Shown: piece by piece, positions 22,631-33,100 of the stretch
Numbering within the stretch: position 1 is the stretch's first letter
How the letters are laid out: every line of letters begins with the position of its first letter
Source: a virus
Reading direction: 5' to 3' (one strand)
Virus record (IMG/VR): IMGVR_UViG_3300035698_004194
Span: 1 to 42,745 of that record
Length of the DNA stretch: 42,745 nucleotides
Notes under the pieces: model-generated
Databases searched by the model: none
The model's input: only the letters and a program-made list of their open reading frames with translations
Told to the model about the DNA's origin: nothing
Made by a program: the position numbers and the translations under genes

Positions 22631-23532
22631 TGAAACGGCATTGGTTTACAACTCTTACATGCGCAATGGTCTGGATTCTTCTTATGGCAGGGTTTACCAC
22701 GTCCCTGCGTACCGACCTGCCCGCAAACGATGACGACCCTACAGAAACACCCATCTTTATCAGGGCGACCCGGACAGCCTACCAGGAGCGTCTTGACGTA
22801 GATCATTACTTCACGTCAAGTGCCTCATCAACTTATGATGCGTCCGATACGGGAAAGCACAGGTATGTTACCTTTCAAGGACCCAATACGATTGCCAGTG
22901 TGGCAGCGAATGAGGGATCGTTATTCACAAAAGATGTGGATGCCATTGCCGAACTACACTGGCGTGACGAATCTGAGAATGAGAAACAACTAACTGTGCT
23001 AGGTTCATTTAATCTAGCATCGTCTGAACTTCTCGGTGTCCTGGCCAATAATACCTACTTTACTGGCATTGACGAAGCTGGAACGGGGACGGCCAGTCTT
23101 ATCAAGGCCGGACGGAACGAGGCCGACGATACCGATGTGGCGGTATTGCCTGATCTTGCTCGTACCGCCTCTAATGCTGCGCCATTGGAAGATACGGCTA
23201 TTGCCAACAAGAAGTATGTAGATGATCTCGCTACAATGATACCCGCTTCAACCGCCCCCGGCACAGGTTATGCAGGTGAAGAATCAATCACATTCGCTAA
23301 TGGCCTGATCATAAAACATGGGACAGGATCTTCAACCCAAGACGCTCAGGAGGCTTTTACTTTTGGAACGGCTTTCACATCATTTTGTTTGAATGTTCAG
23401 ACTACAGTAACATCTGCAAGTGTTGGGTCTGTATTTCCTGTTGATTCCGTGTCTACGTTGCAATTTACGGTTGATCGAGACGGAAGCGTCGGCGGAACAA
23501 AGACTTTTTACTGGTTTGCGATTGGATATTAA
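22630..23532 (+). CDS. Tail-fibre-like protein with signal peptide and Gp53-like C-terminus
   Basis: A 300-residue protein (GGAGG upstream; a GTG at 22627 is an alternative start). It begins MKRHWFTTLTCAMVWILLMA, a third N-terminal signal-peptide-like segment among the tail genes. The middle has A-N-K-K-Y-V-D-D-L, a common fibre motif. The end (F-A-N-G-L-I-I-K-H-G-T, F-T-V-D-R-D-G, F-Y-W-F-A-I-G-Y) matches the Gp53-like C-terminal fibre domain. It ends in a TAATG overlap with the nozzle-like gene. Confidence 0.65.
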   Translation: MKRHWFTTLTCAMVWILLMAGFTTSLRTDLPANDDDPTETPIFIRATRTAYQERLDVDHYFTSSASSTYDASDTGKHRYVTFQGPNTIASVAANEGSLFTKDVDAIAELHWRDESENEKQLTVLGSFNLASSELLGVLANNTYFTGIDEAGTGTASLIKAGRNEADDTDVAVLPDLARTASNAAPLEDTAIANKKYVDDLATMIPASTAPGTGYAGEESITFANGLIIKHGTGSSTQDAQEAFTFGTAFTSFCLNVQTTVTSASVGSVFPVDSVSTLQFTVDRDGSVGGTKTFYWFAIGY

Positions 23533-25352
23533 TGGACTTCGGAATTTACAGCCCAAAACTTGGAATAACTGACGGCGTGCCAGGTGTCTTACTGAGCCCG
23601 GCTTTCGTGGGTGACGCCACGCGTAATATGTTCAAGCAGGACGAGCTTTACAAGCATCTGCCTGGTCGGCTTCCTTCTCTGGCTGATGACGACGGCGACC
23701 AGATCGCGTGCCCCAAGATTGTTTATGCAATAACCGCTGTTTCTCAGGCCAGCAAAAAGTTTACTATTGCAGGAAATCACGCATCTGACTTTGACGACTT
23801 AACCGCTATGCGAGTTAATGGAAGCACGGGCAATGATCAACTCTACACCCTGAGCACGGCTACTGACGTTGCAACTAATACAGAGGTTGTTGTTGTGGAG
23901 GTTGTGGCAGATGCCACGGTGGACGGCAACCTGTTCGTGGGCGTAACGCCCGTTCTGAAATATCACAGTCACACCAGAGATGCCACGGGGACGGACTACC
24001 TCCTACTTTACACCGCATACCATATCCTCTTGTGGTCTTACACTGACAAGACTCTGACCGTAAAGTTTACATGTGGCACTCCGGCAAGCGTGACGCACTG
24101 GTCAACTGACAGTCTTAGTGATAAAGTGTATGCCACAAACAATGTGGACTTTGTCCAAGAGTACGACATCGGGGATTCACTGAGCAATTCTTTCGATGAT
24201 CTTGAAAATGCGGCTGGCCTGGACGTTGGCGGTGGGAATAGGCTCACAAAAGCCAAGTACCTAAGAGCCTTCGAGGGTTATCTATTCCTCGGTGCCACGA
24301 CAGAGGCCAGTACATACTATGCCAGGCGAGTTCGGTGGTCCGATGCGTCTGACACGGACGAATGGGATGCGACAGGAAGCACTGACGCCGGTGTCAAGAC
24401 TATGGATCAGACAGACGGTGAACTGACAGGTTTTGGCGTATCAGGCACATTGCTCATTGTGGGTAAAGAAGATCATATCATCCTCGGTAGATTGACTGAT
24501 TCAGCAACGGTCTTTGACTGGGATATGAATTCGATCAAACGTGGCGTTATTGCTGAAGATACCATGATCGAAGCGCGTGGGTTGTTCTTCTTTATGTCCA
24601 CGGATAAGCTGGTGTATGAACTATCATCACCTAACCCAGTCATCCCACAGGCCGACAAGACGCTCAGACTTATCTCGGATGCCTATATTAGTTTGGTCAA
24701 GGTTGCATACATTAGCCAGTACAATCAAATCTGGTACGCTATGACTACGGGGTCAGGTAATATAGCAAATAATCTGATTATCAGTCTGGATTTAGACACA
24801 GGGAACACGATGTTCCACAACATTCCAGTGGCAGCGTTTGGTTCGTACACACAGCAGGCAGCATATACCTACGCCACTTTGCCTTATGACACCTTTACTG
24901 AGTGGGGCGTTGCATGGCTGTTCAAGTACAACAGCCCATTGAATGCAGAGGGAACCTTTTTGGACCTTGCAGCGGATACCACGGGTAAGACGTTTGAGCT
25001 GAACCGATCCGATAAGGACGCTTCCGCAGATTTTGAATGCCAGCTTGACATTAAAACCTCTTTGACCGCAGGTCAGTCTTTGAACCAATTCAAGCTCTGT
25101 ACAGACCGTATCGAGATATGGGTTAACGCTCTGGGCTCAGGGTCATTGACTTTGTCTGCTCTCCTCGATGGAAATGACTCCGTGATATCCCTGGGCAGCC
25201 AGTCAGTAGTGGACTCTGATCAAAAATGGATTATCCTGAGATTTCCATCAGATCTAAGATTCAAAAGCGCCATATTTAGGATTACCTCCACGGCTATGAT
25301 CGAGTTTATCGGCATGATGTTCATCAACTTTGAAATGGATGGTGATCTATGA
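23532..25352 (+). CDS. Tail nozzle / tail tubular B-like protein
   Basis: A 606-residue beta-rich protein following the adaptor, where short-tailed phages keep the nozzle. It shows the repeat pattern of P22 gp10 and T7 gp12 relatives: R-R-V-R-W-S-D-A-S-D-T-D-E-W-D, then G-T-L-L-I-V-G-K-E-D-H-I, a G-V-I-A-E-D-T-M-I-E-A-R-G-L-F-F-F blade, and L-D-L-D-T-G-N-T-M-F-H. Such proteins form a hexameric propeller that closes the tail channel. It overlaps the next gene by ATGA. Confidence 0.65.
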   Translation: MDFGIYSPKLGITDGVPGVLLSPAFVGDATRNMFKQDELYKHLPGRLPSLADDDGDQIACPKIVYAITAVSQASKKFTIAGNHASDFDDLTAMRVNGSTGNDQLYTLSTATDVATNTEVVVVEVVADATVDGNLFVGVTPVLKYHSHTRDATGTDYLLLYTAYHILLWSYTDKTLTVKFTCGTPASVTHWSTDSLSDKVYATNNVDFVQEYDIGDSLSNSFDDLENAAGLDVGGGNRLTKAKYLRAFEGYLFLGATTEASTYYARRVRWSDASDTDEWDATGSTDAGVKTMDQTDGELTGFGVSGTLLIVGKEDHIILGRLTDSATVFDWDMNSIKRGVIAEDTMIEARGLFFFMSTDKLVYELSSPNPVIPQADKTLRLISDAYISLVKVAYISQYNQIWYAMTTGSGNIANNLIISLDLDTGNTMFHNIPVAAFGSYTQQAAYTYATLPYDTFTEWGVAWLFKYNSPLNAEGTFLDLAADTTGKTFELNRSDKDASADFECQLDIKTSLTAGQSLNQFKLCTDRIEIWVNALGSGSLTLSALLDGNDSVISLGSQSVVDSDQKWIILRFPSDLRFKSAIFRITSTAMIEFIGMMFINFEMDGDL

Positions 25353-25543
25353 GCAAGTCACCAAAGACATTTGAATCCAAAAAGGGCCAAGTGAAAACGG
25401 CTGATCTTGCCCAGCTCCGGATATTGGTATATTATTTCCTCCAGGTTCTTGAGGATAATCACATTAAATTCCGAACCGACATTACAACGCTTGAGGTGAC
25501 ATCGGCTGACCACGAGGCCCGCCTGGTCGTACTCGAGCCATAA
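25349..25543 (+). CDS. Hypothetical small helical protein, 64 aa
   Basis: It overlaps the nozzle stop by ATGA. A central helix (A-D-L-A-Q-L-R-I-L-V-Y-Y-F-L-Q-V-L) and a coiled-coil-like C-terminus (T-T-L-E-V-T-S-A-D-H-E-A-R-L) suggest a small oligomerising structural protein. No family recognised. Confidence 0.5.
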   Translation: MSKSPKTFESKKGQVKTADLAQLRILVYYFLQVLEDNHIKFRTDITTLEVTSADHEARLVVLEP

Positions 25544-25554
25544 AAGGTGACATT

Positions 25555-26388
25555 ATGGGATTATTCAACGAGACGGTAATACCTGAAGAGAACAAGATTG
25601 CCACGAAGGAACTACTCAAACGGGGTACGGAAACTCCTTCCGTAGCAACACAGAAGATTGCGACAGCCTCACAGCTCGAACAGACTACTCAGAAAATGGC
25701 GTCTGAATTTGTGTCTAGTGATCCAAGCCAGGCCAGAGCAGAGGCTTTACAAGGGGCTCAGGCATTCGCTAAGGGTACTGATTTGAGTAAAAACGAATCC
25801 CTCCAGGCTATCTTTGAGCGAATTAGTGGAGAGGGCGACCGGTCCACTAGGTCTTTGGCCAGGTCGTTAAAGATTACAGGGAATGATCCTGGATCATCTA
25901 GCAAGGGCCGTGATATTATTGGTCGATCTGTGACCGACGTTCAGGGCCGGTTAATGGAAGCTGCGGCACCATTCTTGGAAGCACAGGAACAACGCAAGTT
26001 TGCAGCAATACCCATGATCGACAATATTGCACAAGCTCAAACCAATGAGAAGCTGACCAAGCTCGGTGTGGGAGAACGGGCAGGAGCCCAGGTCCGACAG
26101 CTTCAACAGATGGTCAATGATGCTGACTTCAATCGCCAGATGCAGGAACTTGAGCTGAGGTATCGACTTCAACCGGCACTTCTTAATAGTGTGATTGCGG
26201 CCAGGCCCGCTGAAGTTGAAGAGGGTTGGTTGGGATCTAAGTCGGAATTTACTCAAAAGGTTATACAGGGCGCTGCCCTTGCAGCTACAGGCGGTATGTC
26301 AGGCGCGGCAGGCACGTCAGTCGCGGCAAGCACGTCAGGCATGTCAGGCATGGCAGGCATGGCAGGCATGACAAAAGTGGTAGGCTAA
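25555..26388 (+). CDS. Putative internal virion (ejection) protein A, 277 aa
   Basis: A helical, Gln/Ala-rich protein with no signal peptide. Residues ~100-230 are a long amphipathic helical region (Q-V-R-Q-L-Q-Q-M-V-N-D, R-Q-M-Q-E-L-E-L-R-Y). The C-terminus is a Gly/Met/Ala/Ser low-complexity tail (G-M-S-G-M-A-G-M-A-G-M) encoded by near-identical 9-12 bp units around 26290-26375, prone to slippage. Position before two further internal-type genes suggests a DNA-ejection protein. Confidence 0.55.
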   Translation: MGLFNETVIPEENKIATKELLKRGTETPSVATQKIATASQLEQTTQKMASEFVSSDPSQARAEALQGAQAFAKGTDLSKNESLQAIFERISGEGDRSTRSLARSLKITGNDPGSSSKGRDIIGRSVTDVQGRLMEAAAPFLEAQEQRKFAAIPMIDNIAQAQTNEKLTKLGVGERAGAQVRQLQQMVNDADFNRQMQELELRYRLQPALLNSVIAARPAEVEEGWLGSKSEFTQKVIQGAALAATGGMSGAAGTSVAASTSGMSGMAGMAGMTKVVG

Positions 26389-26440
26389 GCAGGCCTCGAC
26401 CCAGGCGGGGAAATGCTCATTTAAAAACAAAGGCTTAATT

Positions 26441-27124
26441 ATGGCTATAAAAGACGCATTAGGACGATTTGCACTTGGGTACGCATCGAGCGGAGACCCT
26501 GCATTTGCCAAACTGGCTACGCAGGTATCTACATACCGTAACGCTGAGTTTATCAGAGATCTTAATTCTAAGACTCTTCAGTTGAGGCTTTCTCAGCCCG
26601 GAATAAGTGATATGGCTATTCAGAACTTTGAGTCTCAGGCCCATGCGCAGAGGGTATCACGAGCCACAGGCATTGAGAGCTTAAGTCCGGTGCCTCAGTC
26701 TCGGTTTCAGCAAGAGCAGACGTACAAGGAAGAGCAGAGCATCCGGGAAGAATCCAACATCAGACAGGATAAAGCACGCAATGAGGGGTACGCAAAGCGA
26801 TACTCGGCGCAGGCCAAAGCCTCGACACAGAGGAAAAAACAGACGGAGGCTGAAACTCAACAAGAAACATTGACCGACGTGAAAGGCTATCAGGAAGCCT
26901 ACTTAAACACCCTTGATGACGGTACAGATCCATTTGAAGCCAGAACACGACTCCAAGAGAGCATTCCGGAAATATATGATCGTGTGATGCGCCCGTTCTT
27001 CAGGAGATCGCAACGCGAAGCAGGAAGCGATAAAGATAAGCTAAAGCAGTTGTGGAAGGATTGGCCCGCATTTAGAAAAGGTTCTGATCCTAACAAAAAA
27101 AGTACTCTTGGAGTGATGGGTTAA
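26441..27124 (+). CDS. Putative internal virion (ejection) protein B, 227 aa
   Basis: A charged, coiled-coil-rich protein (E-E-Q-S-I-R-E-E-S-N-I-R-Q-D-K-A-R-N near 98-115, then a Lys/Gln/Thr segment). The AAGG site precedes ATG 26441. It ends in TAATG shared with the giant protein gene, implying coupled synthesis. Role as an ejection protein is inferred from position and composition. Confidence 0.5.
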   Translation: MAIKDALGRFALGYASSGDPAFAKLATQVSTYRNAEFIRDLNSKTLQLRLSQPGISDMAIQNFESQAHAQRVSRATGIESLSPVPQSRFQQEQTYKEEQSIREESNIRQDKARNEGYAKRYSAQAKASTQRKKQTEAETQQETLTDVKGYQEAYLNTLDDGTDPFEARTRLQESIPEIYDRVMRPFFRRSQREAGSDKDKLKQLWKDWPAFRKGSDPNKKSTLGVMG

Positions 27125-30100
27125 TGGCTAAATCAAAGTATGATATCTTCAGCGATCTTGTTCCGGGCAGAACATCTATGGTAGATCCCGTGCAGACTCA
27201 GCAGCCACGAACAAGATCAAAGTATGACATTTTCGACGATCTTGTACCTAAGGCATCCCCATTGACTTATGAAGAGGGTAAATATGGAGGGCCCGGGCCG
27301 GATATGAGCCAATCGATTGTTCAAAGCCAGCCTATAACTGATCAGGACCGGGCTGAACACGCACCAGGGCAACTTACTCAACCACAAGAACCTGGATGGT
27401 TGGCAGAATCAAAGAACGCATTAATTCGTGGAGGGTTAAGGTTTGGAGCGAGTGTCCCAGGGACTATGGCATCCATACTGAAACTTGGCAAAGCAACCAG
27501 CGGGATGTCTCCATACTCTGTGGCAGCAGAGCAGGGCATAGGCATGAAGCGTGATCAGGATATTAAGAAACTTCAGTCCATGGCTAAATCAATCTATGAT
27601 GAAGCAGGTATGGAGTCCTTGAGGTCACAAAAAAAGGGTGCAGGCAGCTATATTTTAAATACAACCCTTGAGACCTTACCAATGATGGCGGCGTCAGTTG
27701 CGGCTGCAGTAACTACTGGCCCTATCGGGGCTATAGCGGTCGCCGGAATGGCTGAGGGTGAATCAGCTTATCAGGAAGCTAAGAATTCTGGCGCAGACGA
27801 AGGGACGGCGCAGACTGAACGTCTGATAGTCGGCACCATAAACGGCCTTATTGAACAGATGCAGGCTGCCAAGATTCTTAAGATTGGTAAGGAAGTAGCT
27901 GGCCCTGCTCTTCAAGCGATTAAAACAGCGATCAAGGATAAAGCGTACAAGAGACTTGGTAAGGAGATTGGAAAGATCGGCCTCAAACAGGTAGCAACGG
28001 CTGTCAGTGAAGGCGTTGAAGAGGCCTTACAGGAAACCGTTGCTATGGGCGCGGCTAAGATAGGTCATGACGGATCGTTCGATCTGGCCAAAATACCAGA
28101 AGCATTTGTAGGCGGCGTAGTGGCAGGTGGCATCCTTGGGGCGGCTGGATCATTGGCAAATACCGCAATTCAGACCGGGACACAGGACCAGGCCCCCGCT
28201 ACAAAAACTACAGACGTTGGCCCAGAGCCAGTTCCCTCAATCAGCGATTTGAAGATCGGTGAAGGCGCACCATCCATAGAGACCCTTATAGAGCAAAAGA
28301 AGGCTGAATCTGAACAGAGGGAAGCAAATGCCCGGGAGACCAAGCAGACCCGAACAAGACTCGTGCAGGACCAAGTCAGGCTGTACAGGGCTTGGGATAA
28401 AGCTGAAAGCGGAACCGGTGAACAAAAGGCCATTGGTCAGGCGATATATGACATAAAGTTCCAAATCGACCAGATTGACGGAGTTCAGGACCCTATTGAC
28501 GGAAGGCCGTTCAAGCCACCGGAGATTGAGGACAGTAAGAAATTAGTTGAAAAAAAGACTGAGGTTGATAATGCGATTAAAGAACGTTTCCCAGTCGAGA
28601 AGGCTCAGAAGCCAATTATCATACCAAAATCGAAGCCAGTTCAAGCAGAACCGGTAAGGCCTGATATCAAAGTCAAGAAGCAGTCTGTTCAGAAGGCCAT
28701 GGCCGATTTCAAAGCGAACCAAAAGGCACCCATAGAGATGGATCGGCCCAGACTTGTCAAATACGTTGATAAAATCTCCCGATCACAGGATTTTGGACAA
28801 CTATTCGACGACTTGAAGACTTTCACCGAAGACACTGTAAAGCGTCTAGAAGCCTACGCAAAGCGGTATCCAAGCAAATTCCCCGCTGATATGCGTCCTA
28901 TACTGGACGATGCTGTCAGAGAGCGAAAGGAAGGGCTTGCCCATAGCCGTTTGCTCAAGCAGCACGAACGAGGCAGCAGCAAGGCCACCAATAAGCTGAT
29001 TAACATGAACTTGCCCACTTATGAAGAACTTTTGGCCAAGGCCCAGGATGGTGACCAAGATGCGGCACAGCAGATCGTGGACGGTAGATACCGAGAGCTT
29101 ATTGTTGACGAGCCAAAGAAAGCACGTAGGAAGCCCGTAGAGCCGACGAAGGCTGAGAAGGTACAACCGGCCCCAAAACCGGACATCGCCCCAGCAGCAG
29201 TGCAGGAACCCACAGTTAAGGCCAAGGAAGCGCCTGTCGAGACGAAGGTTGAGGCTAAAGCGGCTGAGCCTGTTAAAACTAAGGAAGACAAGGGGGTTTT
29301 TGACCCTAAGAACCCACCTGCGAAAGAGGGAAGTAATATTTCTGCCATTAAACTGGATGATGGAACGATATTATTCGACAAAAACGCCAAAGTGCATGCA
29401 GATATGCTCGAAAGTCTCAAAATTGATACTGCTGATATAGCAGATGGCGGATTCATCATTAGAGGGGAATACGTCTCTGGATCTGCGGATATTCCTGGTA
29501 TAGCAGCACAAGCCAAGGCAAAAAAACGTGTTGAGCAGCTATTAGTTGAGCGTACCAAACCAACCCCAACGACTCCCGTACAAACTGCCAAGCAGCGAAA
29601 CGAAGCACGCCGGGCAGATCGCAAGGCCAAGCTGGAAGCCCGCAAGAAGAAAACCGCTGATGGGGCAAAGGAAGTCAAGAGGCGGCTGAATGCTCAGGAG
29701 AAAACTGTCCCTGAAATCGTTGAAACTAAGCCAGTAACGAAGAAAAAGACACTTTCTGACCAAAAAAGTGTCCCACCAAAGCCCCCTGTTGTTGCAGAAA
29801 CACCGGCTAAAGTTGCAGAGGCTAAGTCTACAGAGCAGCTTGAAGCAGAGGCCAAAGCTAAACGCAAAGCTGATAGACTCAAGAAGAAATTGGCCAAGAT
29901 CGATAAAAAGGCCAAGTCAAAGGGTCGTAGTGGGATGAGTCCGGATCAGAGAGACAGGAATCCAATCGGGGCTCGAGTTGAGGATGCTGGCGGTATCCAG
30001 AATCCAGGGAACAAATTTGGCGAACAAGACGCATTTTTAAATGTGCCTCTTAGGTTTCGAGCAAGCAAAGGGACAGGCCAATCTATTGATGAAATGCTCG

Positions 30101-33100
30101 GAATGCTTCAAGAAGAGGGTTTGTTAGACGACAACGCCACAATGTACGATTTGGCTATTGCATTGCAGGGCAGCAAAAAGTCAATCGAGACCACCGCAAA
30201 GAAGTTTGCCAAACAACAAGACGCCAAAGAAGCCCAGGCCACAAAAAACCATGATCGAGTGGGCCACAGGGATCTTGCTGAAGGTGATGTGTTTGAGATT
30301 AATGGCGAAACCTTCAAGGTAGACAAAGAGACTGATACTGCATTGAGAGTCAAGGACGGCGTTGATTTCTGGATACCATTCGAATCTGATGAGACTATAT
30401 TGATCGACAAAGGAACACTAAAGAAGTCAGAAAAGGCACGGCCTGAAGAAACTGATTTATCCGGCGATTTCACGCAAGGCTTGGAAGAAACGACTAGGCC
30501 TCCAGTAGGAATCAGCAAGGGTTTATCTGGCCAGACAGTATTTGACGCAGGTTCAACAAGTGGTACTCAGTTTGAAATGTTCAACAAAGAAGACACGAAA
30601 ACCACAAAGGCTATAACTGAAGACGCTGAGAAAAACGACGCAGTTGGACAGATGACTTTAGGCGGTACTGAGAAGCAGGCACCACCGGCAAAGCCAAAAC
30701 CGAAGCCGCCAAAGACTCCGCCAAAAGACCAAGGCGATCTATTTGAAGGCGACACGCCCCTTCCGCCCCCCAAAGGCCCAGGCCTAGGCCCACAAGCAGG
30801 CACAGCCCCAATCATCGAAGACGTGGCCACAGCCATAGCCTCACATGGTATGCAGTTCGCGGGGAATGTTTCAGACTTGACAAAGAGCGTGCTTACTCTG
30901 CTTAAACGTAACTTAAAAGCCGCTACAACGTTCATGCGTACGCTTGGAAATGCAGGGAAAGCCACGGCTGAAGATATTGACGAAATCACGTTTAAGGTAT
31001 CGCAACACACTGGCACTGATGAGGTAGATATCAGGCGGGTATTCAAGGGGACCAACAAGGCCCAGAGGGTGAAAATAGCCAAGGGTGTGAATAAGAGAAT
31101 CAAGGTTGCTGATCTTCCCAAGTGGATGCGCCCCAGAGTTGAACAGCTCAGGGCGATCCTTGACAGGTCTATGAATGCGGCCCGTGAACTGAATGTCCAA
31201 AGGAATGTCAGAGGTCAAAAGATTCTAATTGGTGGATCAGGTAAAGCTTTTCCACAGATCCCCAATGCAGCAGGTATAAAGTTCTTGGAAGCTGCGAAGG
31301 AAGAATCATTTGGAAATCCCGAAGTTCTCAAGTGGGCAAATCAGCAAGTTGCAGCCGGTAAATTCGAAAGCCAAGCATCGGCATTAAAAGCCCTGAATGC
31401 TTATCACGACAGTATGTTGCGCGGAACGAACCAATACCTTGAATCCTTCAGAGTTGAACTTGATGAGGATATGATTGAATGGGACGGGTCTAAGGTATTA
31501 CCACAACTGCTTGAAAAAAATTGGATGACGGTTGAAGGTGTTCGCAAGTGGGGTTTAGATTTTACGGTTATAGACGCCCGTGTTGAGATCATTAAGGATC
31601 AGTACGGTAATGATGCAGCGCAGCGAGTAAAGAGCTTTGTTCAGACATCGTTTGGCTTAGCTTCTCCTGCTTCTCAGGCGGTAACCAAGATATCAAACAT
31701 GATACGTGCCTTCCAGTTTATTACCAAGGTAGCCACAAGCCCCCTGACGGTACTCAGGAATATGTCTGACCGTATCGGTAAGGGTATGATGATTTCACCC
31801 ACAGGCTTTGTTCGTGCTACCGTAGAGTATCCTCCGTTCGTGAACGCTTTTATCAAGTCAAGCCAAGCAATCGAGGAACGCATGATCAGAGGCGGTGCTG
31901 TGTTTGGCCATGGCTCGTTGAGCGAAGGATACGAAGCTGGCAATTTATTCTCTGAACTGACCAGTGCCCCCTTCACAACGTCTGAGCGTGGCAATCAAGT
32001 CTTTATTGCACAGGTAGCCTATCACAAGCTGATGTATGACCTGCACATCCTGGAGACAGCCAGAGAGGGAACAATCAGCAAAGCCTTGAATGCTGTACAA
32101 ACGGTGTTTGGTGTTAGTGAGAAGCAGGCAGAAGCCCGCGTAGGCTCCAGATTGCTCGGTAAGATAGACGCAGGCCAGGAGATTACCCAGGATGATGTTT
32201 ACCGTTTCCTGCATGAGGCGGTACGTGATAAAGCTTTCCCGATGATCCTGTCAACGAAACCGATCTGGTACGATTCTCATCCGATGATGAAGGTATTAGC
32301 ACAATTCAAGACCTGGCCCGTGCGACAAACAAAGATGATTTGGGATGACGTTCTAAAATACACAGTCAAAACCGGGGACATGACGCGATTGATTGGGTTT
32401 GTCACAGGAACCCTGATTGCTGGAGAGCTATACAATATCATGCGAGACTTCTTTTATGAGAAGGAAGAGTCTGTGTTGTCTCAGCTTCAGAAACCGACTG
32501 AGGATCAGAAAATTGCCCGTGCTGTGCTAAGCGACCTCGTTGACGGTGGCCTGGTGGGTATGCTGGCAGATTTCAGTTACGGAATAAAGGACTGGGCTTT
32601 AGGCGTTAGTGCCAACACGGGAAAGAATGTGTCTGACGCCTTCACGAACATCCGAAAGGCTCCAAGGTTAGCAGACGCCGCTTTGGTCAAGCTCTTGATG
32701 AAAGAGGTTGCACCGGCCCGACAGATAAAGTCTCTTATGACAAGGCTCAACAAGGAGAGTATGACCCACGATTACCAGAAGTATCGGGCTATATCTTGGC
32801 AATTCAAGGAAGGTGTTCAGAATCCGACAGTCATTAAGAAGATCCAATCTTATACCGATGATGTGGTTTATGGTTTTAAGGATTACGGGATCAGCGAGAA
32901 GACACTGGCCTATGAAATGTTGTCCAGACAGGTGGTAGCTGGCGATACCAAGAAGGCGGCCAGGTTTGCTGAATATCTGTATGATTTGGAACCTGATGAC
33001 AGGAAAGCGGTAGAGAAAGGTCTCGTGTCTTCGATGAACCGCAGAGCCCCGTTTGGTGTGCTGAACCACGACGAACAAGCCGCACTGGCCGCGACCATGT

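Noticed and set aside
26290-26375. Regulatory repeat in the GGCAGGCATG-type units
   Set aside because: They are in-frame codon repeats for the Gly/Met/Ala tail of an internal virion protein, best explained by slippage.
29100-29950. Minus-strand frames opposite the Lys/Ala/Pro-rich middle of the giant protein
   Set aside because: Long antisense frames are expected opposite Lys/Ala/Glu-rich codons. They show no domain and no start signals, unlike the HNH frame in terL.
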